Shown here one piece after another: positions 29,237-42,460 of a DNA stretch of 64,000 bases. The notes under the pieces were generated by a model. It was given only the letters and a program-made list of their open reading frames with translations. It was not told where the DNA came from and made no database searches. The position numbers and the translations under genes were made by a program. Each line of letters starts with the position of its first letter. Positions within the stretch are counted from its first letter, which is position 1. This DNA comes from Tillandsia leiboldiana (taxonomy: Eukaryota > Streptophyta > Magnoliopsida > Poales > Bromeliaceae). The stretch lies in contig CM055063.1 in assembly GCA_029204045.2 (NCBI GenBank), forward strand, positions 26,791,721 through 26,855,720. The letters are read 5' to 3'.

Positions 29237-29967
29237 AGAGTTTTATGGATGTTTCGGACTTCGACCGCGAGTTTGGGCATCAGCTTTATGATCGCCTTGT
29301 GGGCCAGTTTTCAGTCCCGTTCACCGACGGTTTGGTTTCCGTCAGGGTGTTCTTTATAAGTTAAGGGATCGACTTCGACCCGTGGGTCCGTTGGGGTTTT
29401 GATAGCATATTGAGCGACCAACTGTGGCACGAGATTGTTTCTCTTGTGGATCCCTTTTGAGGGTAGCCTACAGTTGAGTTGTCCACTCGAGTGGTTTCGG
29501 ATCGGGAGGTAACCGAGTGAAGACCCCAGCGTATTGGATTCCCTTCCTTATTGGATTAATATGCGGGTATGCTCGGGTCGTCTTGTTGAGGTTGGCACCA
29601 TGTTGTGGTTTGGTGCGTGTTACACTTGTGGTTATTCCAGTTTCCCCCAGCCTTTTAGTGGAGCCCTTTAGTTTTTCACGTCTCAGCTCAGTAGTGATGT
29701 GATGTTTCCTCGCCGTGATTGACTTGCCCCTTGAGATCTGTGATTATTGGAGTACGAGGGACGCCCGTTGCAATTTCTGGCTCGAGAGATGAGAGAATTG
29801 CACATCGGGTCATACCGTACTTGTTGTTGTTGTTGCAGGGTAATCACGAGGTGCGAGTGCGGTTTAGGGAGCTGGAGGCATATTGTTAGATACCTAGCCG
29901 TGGTATTCTTGACTCCTGATTGGCTTGATCTAGTTTCGAGGACGAAACTTTCTTTAGTCGGGGAGGG
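29237..29967 (+). pseudogene. C2 interior end with integrase tail
   Basis: Collinear with C1 20882-21622. The tail FLAREMREL at about 29770 is decayed. Pre-tract hairpin 29932-29949 and tract ending GGGGAGGG at 29967. Confidence 0.75.
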
Positions 29968-32900
29968 TGTGAGGTCCCGGAATCTCCCGCGTAGGGCTTG
30001 CTGGTTGTTGAGCAGCTTTTAGTAGCCTTTGGGAGTGCTTGTGCGCGTGTCGGGCCCGAGAATTGGATTTGTGGTGCAATTTGGGTTTTAGTTGCATCAT
30101 TGGCGGACCCGTCGGGTGTTTGGAAGTGGTTTCGCACGATTCAGATGTCAAAATTGGACTCCGGGCGAAGTTGGGATAAGAGTTTACCTCTCTGGTCGCC
30201 TTCGGGAATTTTTAGAGTTGGAATTTGGCAAATCGGACTTTAAAAATGGACCCGGCGCGAAAATCGGATCGAGTGGGCTATCCGGGGGCACTCCGTAATT
30301 TTCGGATGAGAATTTGGAGAAATGGACATCGTTTTTGGATTCAGCGCGCGAAATCGCTAAGAATGGACTATTTACTTGTTTGTTTTGGAGCCCGGATGTT
30401 TTACACGTTTTTCGAGGCGGCGCGGCACGTTTCCCGAGGCGAGGCGACGCGCGGATCCCGAGGTGGCTCAAGGCGCGCTGCTGGCGCGCGTTGGGAACGC
30501 GCACCTGCGCGTGTCAGCGCAGGGGCCGCCACGTGGCGGCCCCCCGTTGGAGGCCAGCGCGGGAGCTGGTGGGCGCGCCCGTGTCACGCGCCCGTGTCCC
30601 GCGCCTGCGCGGGCGCGGTGTCACGCGCCCGTGTGGCGCGTGGACTGCGCGCCCGCGTGGCGCGCAGGGGCGCGGCCACGTGGCGGGCGCGCGGTCGCCT
30701 GCGCCTGGTGCACCGCTTTGTGCCGTGGACCGGGCAGTTGGAGGGTCCGGATTGGCCGGTGCACCGTGGACCGGTGCACCATGGACCATCCCTCTTTTCC
30801 TCTTCTTCTTCTTTCTCCCCCGCACGCCACCTTCTTCCTTTCTTTTCCTTTCTTCTTCAACCGAGCGAGAGGGGGGTTTGAGGGAGGAGATGGTGGGTTG
30901 TGTGGCGTGGCGTCGTGGGCCTCGTGGAGCGTGCGAAGTTCGCCGGCGGAGCGTTTCGGCGGCGGCGGCGCAGTCATGTAGGTCCCATGTGCTAATTTTA
31001 CTATATTTTTTTACAGTTTTTGGAGCATTCTATTAGACTGTAATTGACCCTCTTGCTCTTTTCTGTGTTGGGCACCGTGCACCGTTTTGCGTGCGGACTC
31101 CGTTTTGCGTGCGGATCCTGGCACCGTGCACTGTTTTGCGTGCGGACTCCGGCACCGTGCACCGTTTTGCGTGCGGACTCTTTTTTGCGTGCGGATCCTG
31201 GTACCGTGCACCATTTTGCGTGCGGACTCCGTTTTGCGTGCGGATCCTGGCACCGTGCACCATTTTGCGTGCGGACTCCGGCACCGTGCACCGGTTTGCG
31301 TGCGGACTCCGTTTGACGTGCGGATTCCGGCACCGTGCTCCGTTTTGCGTGCGGACTCCGGCAGCGGACATCGTTTTGCATGCGGACTGCGTTTGGCATG
31401 CGGATTCCGGCACCGTGCTCCGTTTTGCGTGCGGACTCCGGCAGCGGACATCGTTTTGCGTGCGGATCGCGTGGAGGCCAATTGCAAGTGTCTACGAGCA
31501 ATTGGTGGTAAATCGAGGTGGGTGGCCTTATCTCCAAGTTTTATGGAATGTACTTTAATTCTATTGATGTAGGACTATGCATGATAGTTTATTTCCTTGT
31601 GTAGCATGCTAGATTGTTGGAATGGTTATCCCTTTATTATCTGTTAATGTAGTTATCTTGGAACTTGACCTAGCACCCCCGTCATATGTTGCATGTGTAA
31701 CCAGACCAGTAGAAAACCCTCACTTGGGCTAGGGTTATTTTATGCTTAGACATCCACACTGTTCTTTCATTCCTGGACATAGTGTTATCCTCGCCCGGGT
31801 AGTGGGCTGAGAGGTCGGGACTTGCTTTTAGTGTGGGATGCCTTTGCACTCTTGCTTGGGAGCAGAGTGGAGTCTGGTAGTTGTAGCGGGTTGCTTATCT
31901 ATGCCGGGAGCCGTTTGGGTAAACGGTAGTCCCGGGAGGTCTAGTATCCCTGTTGCGCTGTCGTGGGAGGGAGCCGTTGAGCAGGCGGTAGCCCCGGGCC
32001 GTCGAGTATCTTCCGGCCAGTGTTGTTGGGAACCGTTGGGCTTAACGGTGATCCCAGGTCGTTGAGTGTTATCCGACCAGTATTATTAACTTGAGTTGTG
32101 GGTCGTTCCTGGCTGTGGAGAACCTCCAGCCAAGGTGCCTTGTGCTGCGAGCTGTTGGAGAGGCTAGTGTCTCGTGTTTCGTGTTAGCCAATCAGCTGAG
32201 TCGTCGAGAGTGCTCCGACTGTTGTGCGAGATATTTGGGGATCTTGAGTCCTACCGTTCTAGGAGTGAGCGTGGTTTTTGACTATAGCCTGCTTATGCCA
32301 ATTAGTGATACTCTATGCCGCGCCATTTTCCTCAGTTGGAGTCGCGTCCCTGAGATGCCGCTGTGGATACGATGGGCCTGTTGAGGCAGTTTTGCGCGAG
32401 GGGTGAGTTAGTCGGGCAGGACGCCCCACGTAAATCCCGTCCTCATGGGGATGTGTGGTAGTGGGCAGGCGCGTTCCTAGTCGACAGGCGCAGGCTTGAC
32501 TGGACCCTATGAGGCAGTCAGTTCGATTGGGTCTTTTGAGCACCTTGGGTGCGAGTGGTCTCTTTTACCTTCATCTGTTCCACTTTTTGAGTATCTAGAT
32601 AGAGGTATGGTAGCTGTAGAGTAGCTCCAGCTTTTCTTGTTCAGATTTCATTGCACTGTTATCTTTTACCTCTAGTAGACTTAGTGGGCAGACCGTTGGG
32701 CTTGTTGACGGCACCCACTGAGAACTACTGTGGGAAGTAGTTCTCACACCCGTCGTGGTGTCTTTTTCCCCAGGAACTTCTTCTCCTGTTCCTGTTGCTC
32801 CAGTTGCTGATCCTTCTGACCGAGGCGAGGGAGTCGCGAGCCAGTTCCCTACCCGTCATTGGAGTGTAGCGGTACCCCTTCAGAGGAGACTTTCAGTAGA

Positions 32901-33286
32901 TTAGTTTACTTCTTTTCCTCTGTTGAGAGACCTTTGTTGTGAGGTATAGAGTTGTACTTTATTTTTACAGTTTGAGAGACTGATGTAGTGAGGATATTTG
33001 TATCGAGATTTTGTACGCTGATGTATTTATTGGAGATACCTCCCCTTTTGAGTTTTGTATCAGAGGACTTTGTATACGATCGTATTTGGGAGATGGATAT
33101 GGTACTATTTTCAGTTGTACAGGGTTTGGTTTTCAGTTCTTTTAGTGGTTTACTTTCAGCTCTGATATCTGTATACTGTAGTTGATTCTTTTTGCAGGTT
33201 AGACGCTTCGTCTGTACGGCAGTTTCCGTACAAATGGCGGATCTGTTAGTGGGCCCGGGTCGCAGTTTTGACCCCAGGGCGTGACA
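29968..33286 (+). repeat. 3' LTR of C2
   Basis: 3319 bp, TGTGAGG to GTGACA, near-identical to 22901-26312 apart from fewer minisatellite units (31070-31465). Followed by CCGGC. Confidence 0.95.
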
Positions 33287-33291
33287 CCGGC

Positions 33292-35403
33292 ACCGTGCAC
33301 TGTTTTGCGTGCGGACTCTGTTTTTGGTGCGGACTCCAGCACCGTGCACCGTTTTGCGTGCGGACTCCGGCGGCGTGCTCCGTTTTGCGTGCGGACTCCG
33401 TTTTTGGTGCGGACTCTGGCACCGTGCACCGTTTTGCGTGCGGACTCCGGCGACGTGCTCCGTTTTGCGTGCGGACTCCGGCGGCGTGTATCGTTTTGCG
33501 TGCGGACTCCGGCAGCGGGCATCATTTTGCATGCGGAATCGCGGGGAGGCCAATTGCAAGTGTCTACGAGCAATTGGTGGCTTATCGAGGTGGGTGGCCT
33601 TATCTCCATGTTTTATGGACTGTACAGTAATTCTACTGATGTAGGACTATACATGATAGTTTATTTCCTTGTGCAGCATGCTAGATTGTAGGAATTGTTA
33701 TTCCTTTCATCATCTGTTAATATAGTTATCTTGGAACTTAACCTAGCACCCCCGTCATATGTTGCATGTGTAACCAGAGCAGTAGAAAACCCTCACTTGG
33801 GTTAGGGTTATTTATGTTTAGACACCCACACTGTTTTTCTATTCCTGGACATAGTGTTATCCTCGCCCGGGTAGTGGGCCGAGAGGTCGGGACTTTTTTT
33901 TAGTGTGGGATGCTTTTGCACTCGTGCTTGGGAGCAGAGTGGAGTCTGGTAGTGTAGTGGGTTGCTTATCTGTGCCGGGAGCCGTTTGGGTAAACGGTAG
34001 TCCCAGGAGGTCTTGTATCCCTATTGTGCTGTCGTGGGAGGGAGCCGTTGAGCAGAGGGTAGTCCCGGGCCGTCGAGTATCTTCCGGTCAGTGTTGTTGG
34101 GAACCGTTGTGGTTGACGGTGGTCCTAGGTCGTTGAGTGTTGTCCGACCAGTATTGTTAGCCTGAGTTGTGGGTCGTTCCTGGCTGTGGAGTACCTCCAG
34201 CCAGTGTGCTTTGTGCTGCGAGCTGTTGGAGAGGCTAGTGTCTCGTGTTTTGTGTGAGCTGATCAGCTGAGTCGTCGAGAGTGCTCCGACTGTTGTGCGA
34301 GATATTTGGGGATCTTGAGTCCTACCGTTCTGAGAGTGAGCGTGGATCTTGACTATAGCCTGCTTCTGCCAATGTTTGATACTCTATGCCGCGCCGTTTT
34401 CCTCAGTTGGAGTCGCGTCCCTGAGATGTCGCTGTGGATACGATGGTTGGCCTGTTGAGGCAGTTTTCCGCAGTGGATGCAACGATGGGCCTGTTGAGGC
34501 AGTTTTGCGCGAGGGGTGAGTTAGTCGGACAGGACGCCCCACGTAAATCCCGTCCTCATGTGGATGTGTGGTAGTGGGCAGGTGCGTTCCTAGTCGACAG
34601 GCGCAGGCTTGACTGGACCCTATGAGGCAGCCAGTTTGATTGGGTCGATTGAGCACCTTGGGTGCGTGTGGTCACATTTACTTTTATTTGTTCCACTTTT
34701 TGAGCATCTAGATAGAGGCATGGTAGCTGTAGAGTAGCTCCAGCTTTTCTTGTTCAGATTTCACTGCACTGTTATCTTTTGCCTCTAGTAGACTTAGTGG
34801 GCAGACCGTTGGGCTTGTTGACGGCACCCACTGAGAACTACTATGGGAAGTAGTTCTCACACCCGTCGTGGTGTCTTTTCCCCAGGAACTTCTTCTCCTG
34901 TTCCTGTGCTCCTGTTGCTGATTCCTGCTGACCGATTTCGAGGGAGTCGCGAGCTAGTTCCTGTTCCCTATCCGTCGTTGGAGTGTAGCTGTACCCCTTC
35001 AGAGGAGAGCTCCAGTTGATTAGTTTACTTCTTTTACTCTGTTGAGAGACCTTTGTTGTGAGGTATAGAGTTGTACTTTATTTTACAGCTTGAGAGAATG
35101 ATGTAGTGGGGTTATCTTTGTATCGAGAGCTTGTACACTGATGTATTTTATTGGAGATATCTCCCTTTTGAGTTTTGTATCAGAGGACTTTTTATACGAT
35201 CGTATTTGGGAGATGGATATTATATTATTTTCAGTTGTACAGTGTTTGGATTTCAATTTTTAGTAGTTTACTTTCAGCTCTGATATCTGTATCCTGTAGT
35301 TGTTTCTTTTGCAGGTTAGACGCTTCGTCTGTACGGCAGTTTCCGTACAAATGGCGGATCTGTTAGCGAGCCCGGGTCGGAGTTTCGACCGCGGGGCGTG
35401 ACA
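33292..35403 (+). repeat. 3' LTR of C1, second part
   Basis: Continues the minisatellite interrupted at 22900 and runs to GTGACA at 35403. Together with 21623-22900 this makes 3390 bp, close to the 3410 bp of the 5' LTR. GCGCG follows at 35404-35408. Confidence 0.94.
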
Positions 35404-35408
35404 GCGCG

Positions 35409-37633
35409 CCCGCAGTCGCGTGCTCGGCGGCTCGCATGCCTGCGCGCCCTGTTGCCCACCGCCCTGCAGCGAGCCGCGCGTCTGCGCGTTCACGGCCAGC
35501 GCGCGCCCTGCGCGCCATTCTGCCGCCGCCTTGTAGCCAGCGCGCGCGCCCATGTGGCCTGCGCCTGCGCGCCCCTACAACAGCGCCCGCGCGCGCCCCA
35601 GCCGCAGCTCCCACGCGCACCCCTGCCGCAGCCCTCGCGCACACCCTTGTGGCCTGCGCCCGCGCGCCCTGGGCGCTCAGCACGCCGCCGCCTGTAGTCT
35701 GCACGCCATCCGCACTGCCCCTGCCCGTGTGCCGTCATCAGGCAGCCTGCGCGTTGTTCACGCCTTTCGTGCGTCGCTGCACCTCCCCTGCCGTGTGTCG
35801 CGCCGCACCGTGAGACCTTGTTTTCGTTGTTGATGGTGCAGTCTTGACGGTGCAGTTTCGCTGAGCGGAGTTCTTGACGGTGCAGTTTCGCTGAGCAGAG
35901 TTCTTAATGGTGCAGTCTTGATGATGCAGTATTGCTGAGCGGAGCTCTTAATGGTGCAGTCTTGACGGTGCAGTCTCGACGATGCAGTTCCGCTTGACGG
36001 TGCATATTTACGATCGGTACAGAGACTGGTGTGACGATTCGGAAATCGGGAGGTGGTTCCGGTAAATCGGAACCAACGGAACTTTGGCATAGTGGTTGGG
36101 ACTACTGAATTATCGGCTAACACAAAATTAGATATTTGCTTTTTGTGGACCTTGGGTAGGTTTGGGTGTTTTACAGGAGTTCGTAGATGAGCCACGAACT
36201 CAGGGTGATCTCCTGAAAGAGGTGGGTACCTCGATAGGAAGTCGGGAACTCTGGCAAATCGGTAATATCTTACCTTGCTCCTTTTATCATTATTTCCTCA
36301 TGACTAGTGTGTGTCAGTAGGATGGTTGTCCATCACGGCCGTCGTGACGACGTAGTGTATTATGATATGTCTTTTACCGAAGGGTGTGCACTGAACACGG
36401 ACGTTGTGTGGCTTGTCCGACCGTTGGGCGGCATAAGCAGGAGAAGTGCACTTTTCGGTGATTGAACAATAAATTTCATAAGATGATTGTGCAAAGGACA
36501 TTTTTGGTTGATCCTTGTGTTAGTTTCATGTTTGACCGGAGAGTCAGTTTCTTTTACACATCACTTGGGCAACTGCTTGTCGCGGGACGAGATTATTGGC
36601 TTTGATTATGTGATCGTCATGCTCTTGGCGCTTTCACGCACACCAGCAGTTTGGCCACCGCATTGGTGTACTTTTCTGGAGAGATGGTCTGATTGACCCG
36701 TGATCCCTACGCGGAGACTTGCGTAAGGGGACCCTTGCGGATATTGTGGTATCGCGGACATTGCGGTAGGGGTTTGTTCGGCACCGATTTATTGTGCGGG
36801 ATTATGTTAGTGCCTGAGATCGCGGGACAGAAATGGTGGTTGTGATTGTGAGACAATGATGTAGTACTTACTTGTGGGATATTGATAGCAACTCAGGTTC
36901 GGCATCTTGGATACGGGTTGGTTTCTTTTGCTACTGCGATACTTTACTAGTACTATGATTGTTATAGATATGTTTTATCTTATCATAGTTTATGTTACTG
37001 ACTCCCATTGTGAGTGGGGATCAGAACGATGGTGAAGACGCTACCTTGTGTGATGTAGGATTTTCCTCGGTCAGGTTCTTTTTCATCTTTCATTTATAGT
37101 TGGTTATTTCCCTTATGGTCGGATACTGTGTATGTGAACGTGAATATAGTGAAGGTGTGGATGTTGAGATGGTCTTGTGTTTTGTTGGATGAACATATTT
37201 TATAGAACTATGCTTTTAGTATGTGATTTTATGGATGCGTCGTGAGGACGCTGGTTTTCAAACTTAAAAAGGATTTGCGAAAATGTTTTAGAAAATTAAG
37301 TCTCATGTGGGTATTGTTTTTATAACTTGTGGATTTATCCCATCAAACATATTGATGCGCCGAGTGTGTGCCGTTTTATGAAATAAGATATTGGTTTCTT
37401 CAAAATTCTTACTCTGTTATTTGTAATGAAATGGTGAATATGGTTGATGTGTATGCTTGTGTATGTATAATGTACATGGGGATGCCGTGCATATACAGGG
37501 GAGACTCTGTCCGTTTATAAAGAGAGATCTTGTATATGTGGTGGGTCTGTGCACATGCCAGTGCCGGAGATTTTAACAAAAAATAAATAAATAGGGTTGT
37601 TCTCCGCTTTCAAACTACTCCCAGGGCGTGACA
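35409..37633 (+). repeat. 5' LTR of element B, second part
   Basis: Resumes B after C1. It opens with a CpG-rich block (35409-35800), then a GGTGCAGTCTTGACGGTGCA repeat (35833-36006), and ends GGGCGTGACA at 37633. A stem CATATACA (37490-37497) with TGTATATG (37531-37538) matches one in the E LTR. Confidence 0.9.
35833..36006 (+). repeat. Short tandem repeat in B LTR (GACGGTGCAGT type)
   Basis: Imperfect units of about 40-45 bp share GACGGTGCAGT and GCTGAGCGGAG, with drifted copies (ATGGTGCAGTCTTGA). No coding sense. Confidence 0.8.
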
Positions 37634-40379
37634 GATTAAGATGGTATCAGAGAGAAACGGTATCAACCACGATTTTTTTTTTATTTAAATATGTGTCCAA
37701 TTCCACTAAGTACAATTTCACATGCGGTTGACCTATAGAATAACCTAAGTCATAGATATGCGAGAGTGTGCGATTGATGAGAATTTATTCTCGGTTTTGC
37801 TAGGGTATTGTGCTAGTGTAGTCCTGTTGTTTTGTTGTACTTGTGTGTGCAAGTCTGCCTTGTGCTAGGTTTACGGAAGGCGAAAAGGAGGATGGGGTCG
37901 AGGCCGACCACCACTGGGTCCTTGATGGTTGCTGGAAATCAAATGATCAGGCAACCGGCCCAGGACGCGGTGGGTCAGTTGGCAGTGTTCGCGCACATAG
38001 TGCAGTTGATAGCGCAACAGATTATTGCACTGGTTTTTGTATTCCAAACCCGAAGCCTATGCCGGCCGTTCTTGTCATCGTTAGTATCGGTGACAGGCGG
38101 TGTTAGTTTTGCTGCGACGCCAATAAGGTCACCGCAGCGGGATTTGCACAAGGATAGGAGACAGCGCCCTCGGATGTTCCTTCAGCAGTGATTCCTGGAC
38201 CTACTCCATGCTACTGACGAGGACCCTACGAGGGTGACTGTGGTAGCAACCTCCCCCACCTTTTCTACCTTCTTGATAGGAAGGGATGCCACATTTAGTG
38301 CAGGGCAGGTTCGAGTAAGGGCAGGTCTGGCGGAATTAGTGGTAGTGTAATCCGCGGGTGTTTGTTAGTGTTTTGACTGATCTGTCGGTTGTGGGTAATT
38401 GGGTAGATACCCTAGTTTGTTGCTTGGGAGGCCCCCTTCAGTATCGACCGGACACCCTTCGACCCCACGACGGGAGGAGAGGGCACCATAGCAGACTGGT
38501 GGGAGGATTTATCTAATGGTACAGCAAGGGACAGACCCACCTGAGAACGTGGTCGCAGTTATTATTGTTTACCGCGGAATTGTCGTGGCAGGTATTGTTG
38601 GGATAGCCTCTTGTTTAAGTTTTTACCTATTTGGTTCTTTGGTTTTTGGGTTACAGCAGATAGTCGGCCAGTTTTTACAACTTGGGCAAGGTATAGGCGA
38701 GAATGAGAATTCTCCCCCTACGGTTGTTACCCATAGTTTTGGTTGTTGCTATGGTCACTACGATGGTATTGGAAAATCTTCGTGGTGGGGTTGCGGGGTG
38801 CTCCTTTGGGTTAAAAGGAGATTGCTGGGTTTAGTGTGTTTCGTTTGATTGGGTTCGAAAATCGATTAAAGAGACAGTGTCTTGTTTCGCATGAGTGTGT
38901 GTAGGTGACGACTCAATGTCATGGGTGTAGCGTTTGACGCTGGGTGGAGCCGGATAGTTTCCTTAGGGGGAAATGGCTCTGGCTTGGGTTCTTGTGTTCT
39001 GCACAAGAAAATCGGTTTAGGCTGTCTTATAGGTAGGTTGGCATGTGATCCCTTGAATGCACGCGGTAAACCAAGGAGATTCCTAGGCAGTTTTGTACGG
39101 CAAGGTTATCCTCGTTGTATTCGTTGCTTGTCCTTTTTCTGACCTGGTAGGCTTTGGATGGGCACTCCGTTGTACCTCAAGGCCGATGTGTTAATGGACT
39201 TTGAGTTCAGGTTTCTCCTGTTTGGGAGGATGACTGTTTGGTCTAGGAGGCTGTGGCGCGGTTCGTCGCTCGTTGCTTGGAAGGGCATCGGGTTAAGACT
39301 GAGCATCAGCGGTTGGGAGGAAAGTTACACCCACTTTCAGTGTCTGATTGGAAGTGGGAGCGGATCTTTTGGTTTTTGTTACCGGCATCCCACGATCATG
39401 GCCTAGTCATGATGCAAATTTTGGGTTGTAGTACTTTGATTTTTAAGTTGGTATGTTTCCTGCCGTGTCACATGTCGTGGCCATAAGGATCGACTGGCAC
39501 AAGGGTAGGTCAACAAGATCGTTTGACTGCTTGGTGTTCCGGCGTCGATCACTTTTGACAGGGGTACTTGGTGTGTATCTCAATTCTAGGCAGACCTTGG
39601 CGTAGGTTTTTGGGGACGAAACCTAGTTTTGGCTTTACTTGTCACCTCGGAGGAACGGACAGCTGGAGCAGGTGATCCAGGGTAGTGGATATGCTCCGAG
39701 CTTGTGGCATCGAATTTTGGTGATGTTTCGTAGCTTAACCTGGTAGAGTTACTCGTAGTTTAGTGACCAGGCTTGTTTTGGTGGGCACCTCGCGGGGTTT
39801 TGTGAGGGCGTCGGTGTTGTGTTCCTTGTGGGTAGGATGGTTTTGGCGAGCGAAAGCTCATGGGTCCGGTTTTGGTGGATGAACTGAGGTGCATTGACAC
39901 ATCGCAATACTTTTGTTACTGACCACTCTAAGTCATCAGAAGAGCTATGCGGACCGGTGGCGTTGTGACTTGGAACTCCAAGTCGGGGAGCAGGTTTGCT
40001 CAGGTTAGTTTCCGGCCAAGAGGGATCAGACGGTTAGGTTTGCGAGGCAAGTTGAGCACGCAGTTTGTCTAAAATCTTGGGGCGGATTGGTCTGGTAGCA
40101 TATCGTTCAGGGTTATTACCAAGTTTCGACTTGGTATATAAGGTATTCCATGTGTCAACGCTTCGGAGGTAGCTTTTGGACCACAATGCAGATCTTGGCA
40201 CGTGAGAATAGGTCGATATGTACCCCACCTTTTCTTTACTTACCGGTACAGTGGTTAATCACGAGGAGCGTGGTGCTACGTGGGGTTTAGAGCCGGTGGT
40301 CGAGGGAGTTTTTCCAGAGTTTGATTTCTGGTGTACTAGTTAAGTTTCAGGGATGAAACTTCTTTTAAGGGGGGTATGA
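37634..40379 (+). pseudogene. Decayed interior of element B: gag start and integrase scraps
   Basis: From 37892 a frame reads MGSRPTTTGSLMVAGNQMIRQ, matching the E gag N-terminus. About 38200-39240 has no clear domain; protease and RT are gone. At 39250-39380 FVARCLEGHRVKTEHQR and KLHPLSVSDWKWE match the integrase zinc region of E. Near 39920-40010 QKSYADRWRCDLELQVGEQV matches the integrase C-terminal part, and near 40255 NHEERGATWGLE the tail. The pre-tract hairpin is at 40342-40361 and the tract just before 40380. Confidence 0.75.
37642..37653 (+). promoter_or_regulatory. Primer binding site of element B
   Basis: TGGTATCAGAGA, 8 nt after the LTR end; the final base differs from the C/D type, as in E. 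Confidence 0.88.
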
Positions 40380-40786
40380 TGTAATAACAGCAATTTCGAA
40401 TTTCACATTTTGTATGGAATTTCAGTCTTTGGGATGAATTTGGTTATTTCAAAATTTAAAGAGGGTGTTGTTGTTAGTTTCTTGAGGGTTCATTCCTCGG
40501 AGTGATTTTTACCTGGTTATTGGTGAGAAGTGGCTTAAGGGAATGGTCAAATCCGTTTTTAAATCCGAGGTGCCTGTTGTACCGAAAAGCGTGAAAAAAT
40601 AAATTTTGACGGGTAGGCGGGTTCCCTTCGTAAAATATTCGAGCTGATTTTTGGGTGATATCTTTAGAAGGGAAGATCGTCACTCTGTTGGCATTGTCAA
40701 ATGGAGAACAACGGTGCGATCGGATTTCAAATTCGACTTACGAATCTTACGGAAAAGGCATTTTTATCGTAACGAATCCGAAATAT
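40380..40786 (+). repeat. 3' LTR of element B, first 407 bp
   Basis: TGTAATAACAGC matches 13774 onward until D inserts after AATAT (40782-40786). The continuation is not in the window. Confidence 0.9.
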
Positions 40787-42403
40787 TGTAGAGTACCGGG
40801 ACTTTGTACAGTGCACCGACCTCGCAAGATGGCGTGGTGCGGAGAAATCACCTTGGGCGTGTTCCAATTGTGGTTACTGATGAGTTCGGAGTGTTTCGCA
40901 TCGACGCGGAAGCCTTTGGGGTGAAATGTGAGTTGGAGTTGGCAATTAAAGGAATTAGATAATTCATTATAACCCGCTTTGGAGTTGAGAAAAGGAACGG
41001 GAGAAGAAAATGAGTAAAGAATTCAAGTGAGGTTTTCTTGTGTGAATGCCGGATTGTTGGAGTGAGCACACCGACTCCACCGTTGAGCTTTTGAGTGGGA
41101 AAAAGCTTGGACCATGTGTACTTTATGTTTACAGTGGGGTTCGGGAGATTTCAGAGTGATGCAGAAGCTTCCGGGACAAAAAGCGAGTTGTTGGGGAGAG
41201 AACCGAAGCTTCAGACTTCGGATTTTGGCATTGGGAAGCTGAGTTCCGGAACAGGGGTTTTGGTTCCGGAACTAAGCCTTGTGTTCCGGAACCAGGGAGA
41301 GAGTTCCGGAACTAATGGGTTGGTACCGGTACGCAATTAGTGGTACCGGTACCCAGTGTCTCGTTTTGCCCAGAATTTAGCAGGTTGGATATTTTGAGTG
41401 AGGGCTTTTTGGTAATTTCCTCTCCCTTGTTTTGCACCCTCTATAAAGAGCCCTCCAACCTGCCTTCTTCTCCACGACAGAAAGAAAGAAAAAGAAAGAA
41501 AGGAAAAGAAAGAAGGAAGGAGAAGAGGAGGTTGAGGATTGAGCTATTGGTGGGTTCCTGCTGCTTGGTCTGGAGCGGGGTCGAGCGCGCGCGTCGAACC
41601 GCATGACAGGTAAGCCTGTAGATTTTTGTAGTTGGTTTTTGGTTTTCCTTAGATGGATTTAGTGATGGATTTTGAGGGAGCTTTGAGCTTAATTGGATTA
41701 ATCCTTCCATCTTTGCTTTGTTGGCTGTGTGCTTAGTTTTTGCACTGCGCGGAGCCGAGGGTGCACGCGCGCGTGGGTGCATGCTGTGAGTGGACAGCAA
41801 GAGCCGGAGTGCGCCGGACTTTTTTAGAGGACTCGAGAGGATTGATCGAGCTTCCGTGGGACTTTTCTGAGGATCGCGACAGTACGCGCGCGCGGCGCGT
41901 TTTTCGGGCGTTCCGGCAGTTTTCGACAGAGAGCGGCACTGCGCTTCACCGACTTCAGCGATTGCCTGCGAAATGCGTTTGAGATGGGTTGGAATTTCTT
42001 CAAGATGTATGGAATGCCTTCTAAAGCTATTGTATGCATGTTGATCATATTTAGCTTATTATTTATATAGCTGGTAAATCTGATAGTTGCCTAGAAAATC
42101 ATAGAAAGGTATTTATGAGCCCCGGTTATTTTTGGCATGATCTAGAGAGGCTTTGACACTAGACTGTATATTTCCTTGTGAGTCGGGATCTATCTGGACC
42201 TTCATAATATTTTTATAAACGGTTTTAAGTGAAACTCAGATTTTAAAGGGATTTTTAATTATTTAGAGTTTTATGAATGGTTCGGGTAGTTCGAGATGCA
42301 TGTGTACTCGTGCCGCGGGGCCGAGTGGATTTTAGAGCATTATGGGATGAGTTCTAGTGTCATGAGGGTTTTAGCATTGTTCCAGTTCGGGGGCGGAAGC
42401 TAT

Positions 42404-42460
42404 GGGCGGCTATACCTAAAGCCTGTTCTTGTTTGATAGGGTAGTAGGTGGCAGTCGTTC
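42404..42460 (+). other. Recurrent stem-loop, D 5' LTR copy
   Basis: Outer arms GGGCGGCT and AGTCGTTC (8 pairs with three G-U), 2/3-nt internal loop, inner ACCTA with TAGGT, apical CTGTTCTTGTTTGAT. Confidence 0.72.

Larger units (their letters stand above)
22901..33286 (+). mobile_element. Non-autonomous Ty3/gypsy element C2
   Basis: 5' LTR 22901-26312, interior 26313-29967, 3' LTR 29968-33286, flanked by CCGGC at 22896-22900 and 33287-33291. The interior layout mirrors C1 but differs in the first array and in a captured tRNA segment. No RT or integrase core. Confidence 0.95.
14616..35403 (+). mobile_element. Non-autonomous Ty3/gypsy element C1 (contains C2)
   Basis: 5' LTR 14616-18025, primer site 18034, interior 18026-21622 and 3' LTR 21623-22900 plus 33292-35403. 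Flanked by GCGCG on both sides. The interior has a gag remnant without a start codon, two hairpin-unit arrays, a protease scrap and the last bases of integrase. RT, RNase H and the integrase core are absent, so it must have been moved by proteins of relatives. Confidence 0.94.
13774..40786 (+). mobile_element. Ty3/gypsy element B, non-autonomous, host of C1 and D
   Basis: The parts are 5' LTR 13774-14615 plus 35409-37633 (about 3.07 kb), primer site 37642, decayed interior 37634-40379, and the first 407 bp of the 3' LTR at 40380-40786. The rest of the 3' LTR is missing because D inserted there and D's far end was later recombined. LTR sequence relates B to E and G. The right target duplication cannot be checked. 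Confidence 0.88.
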
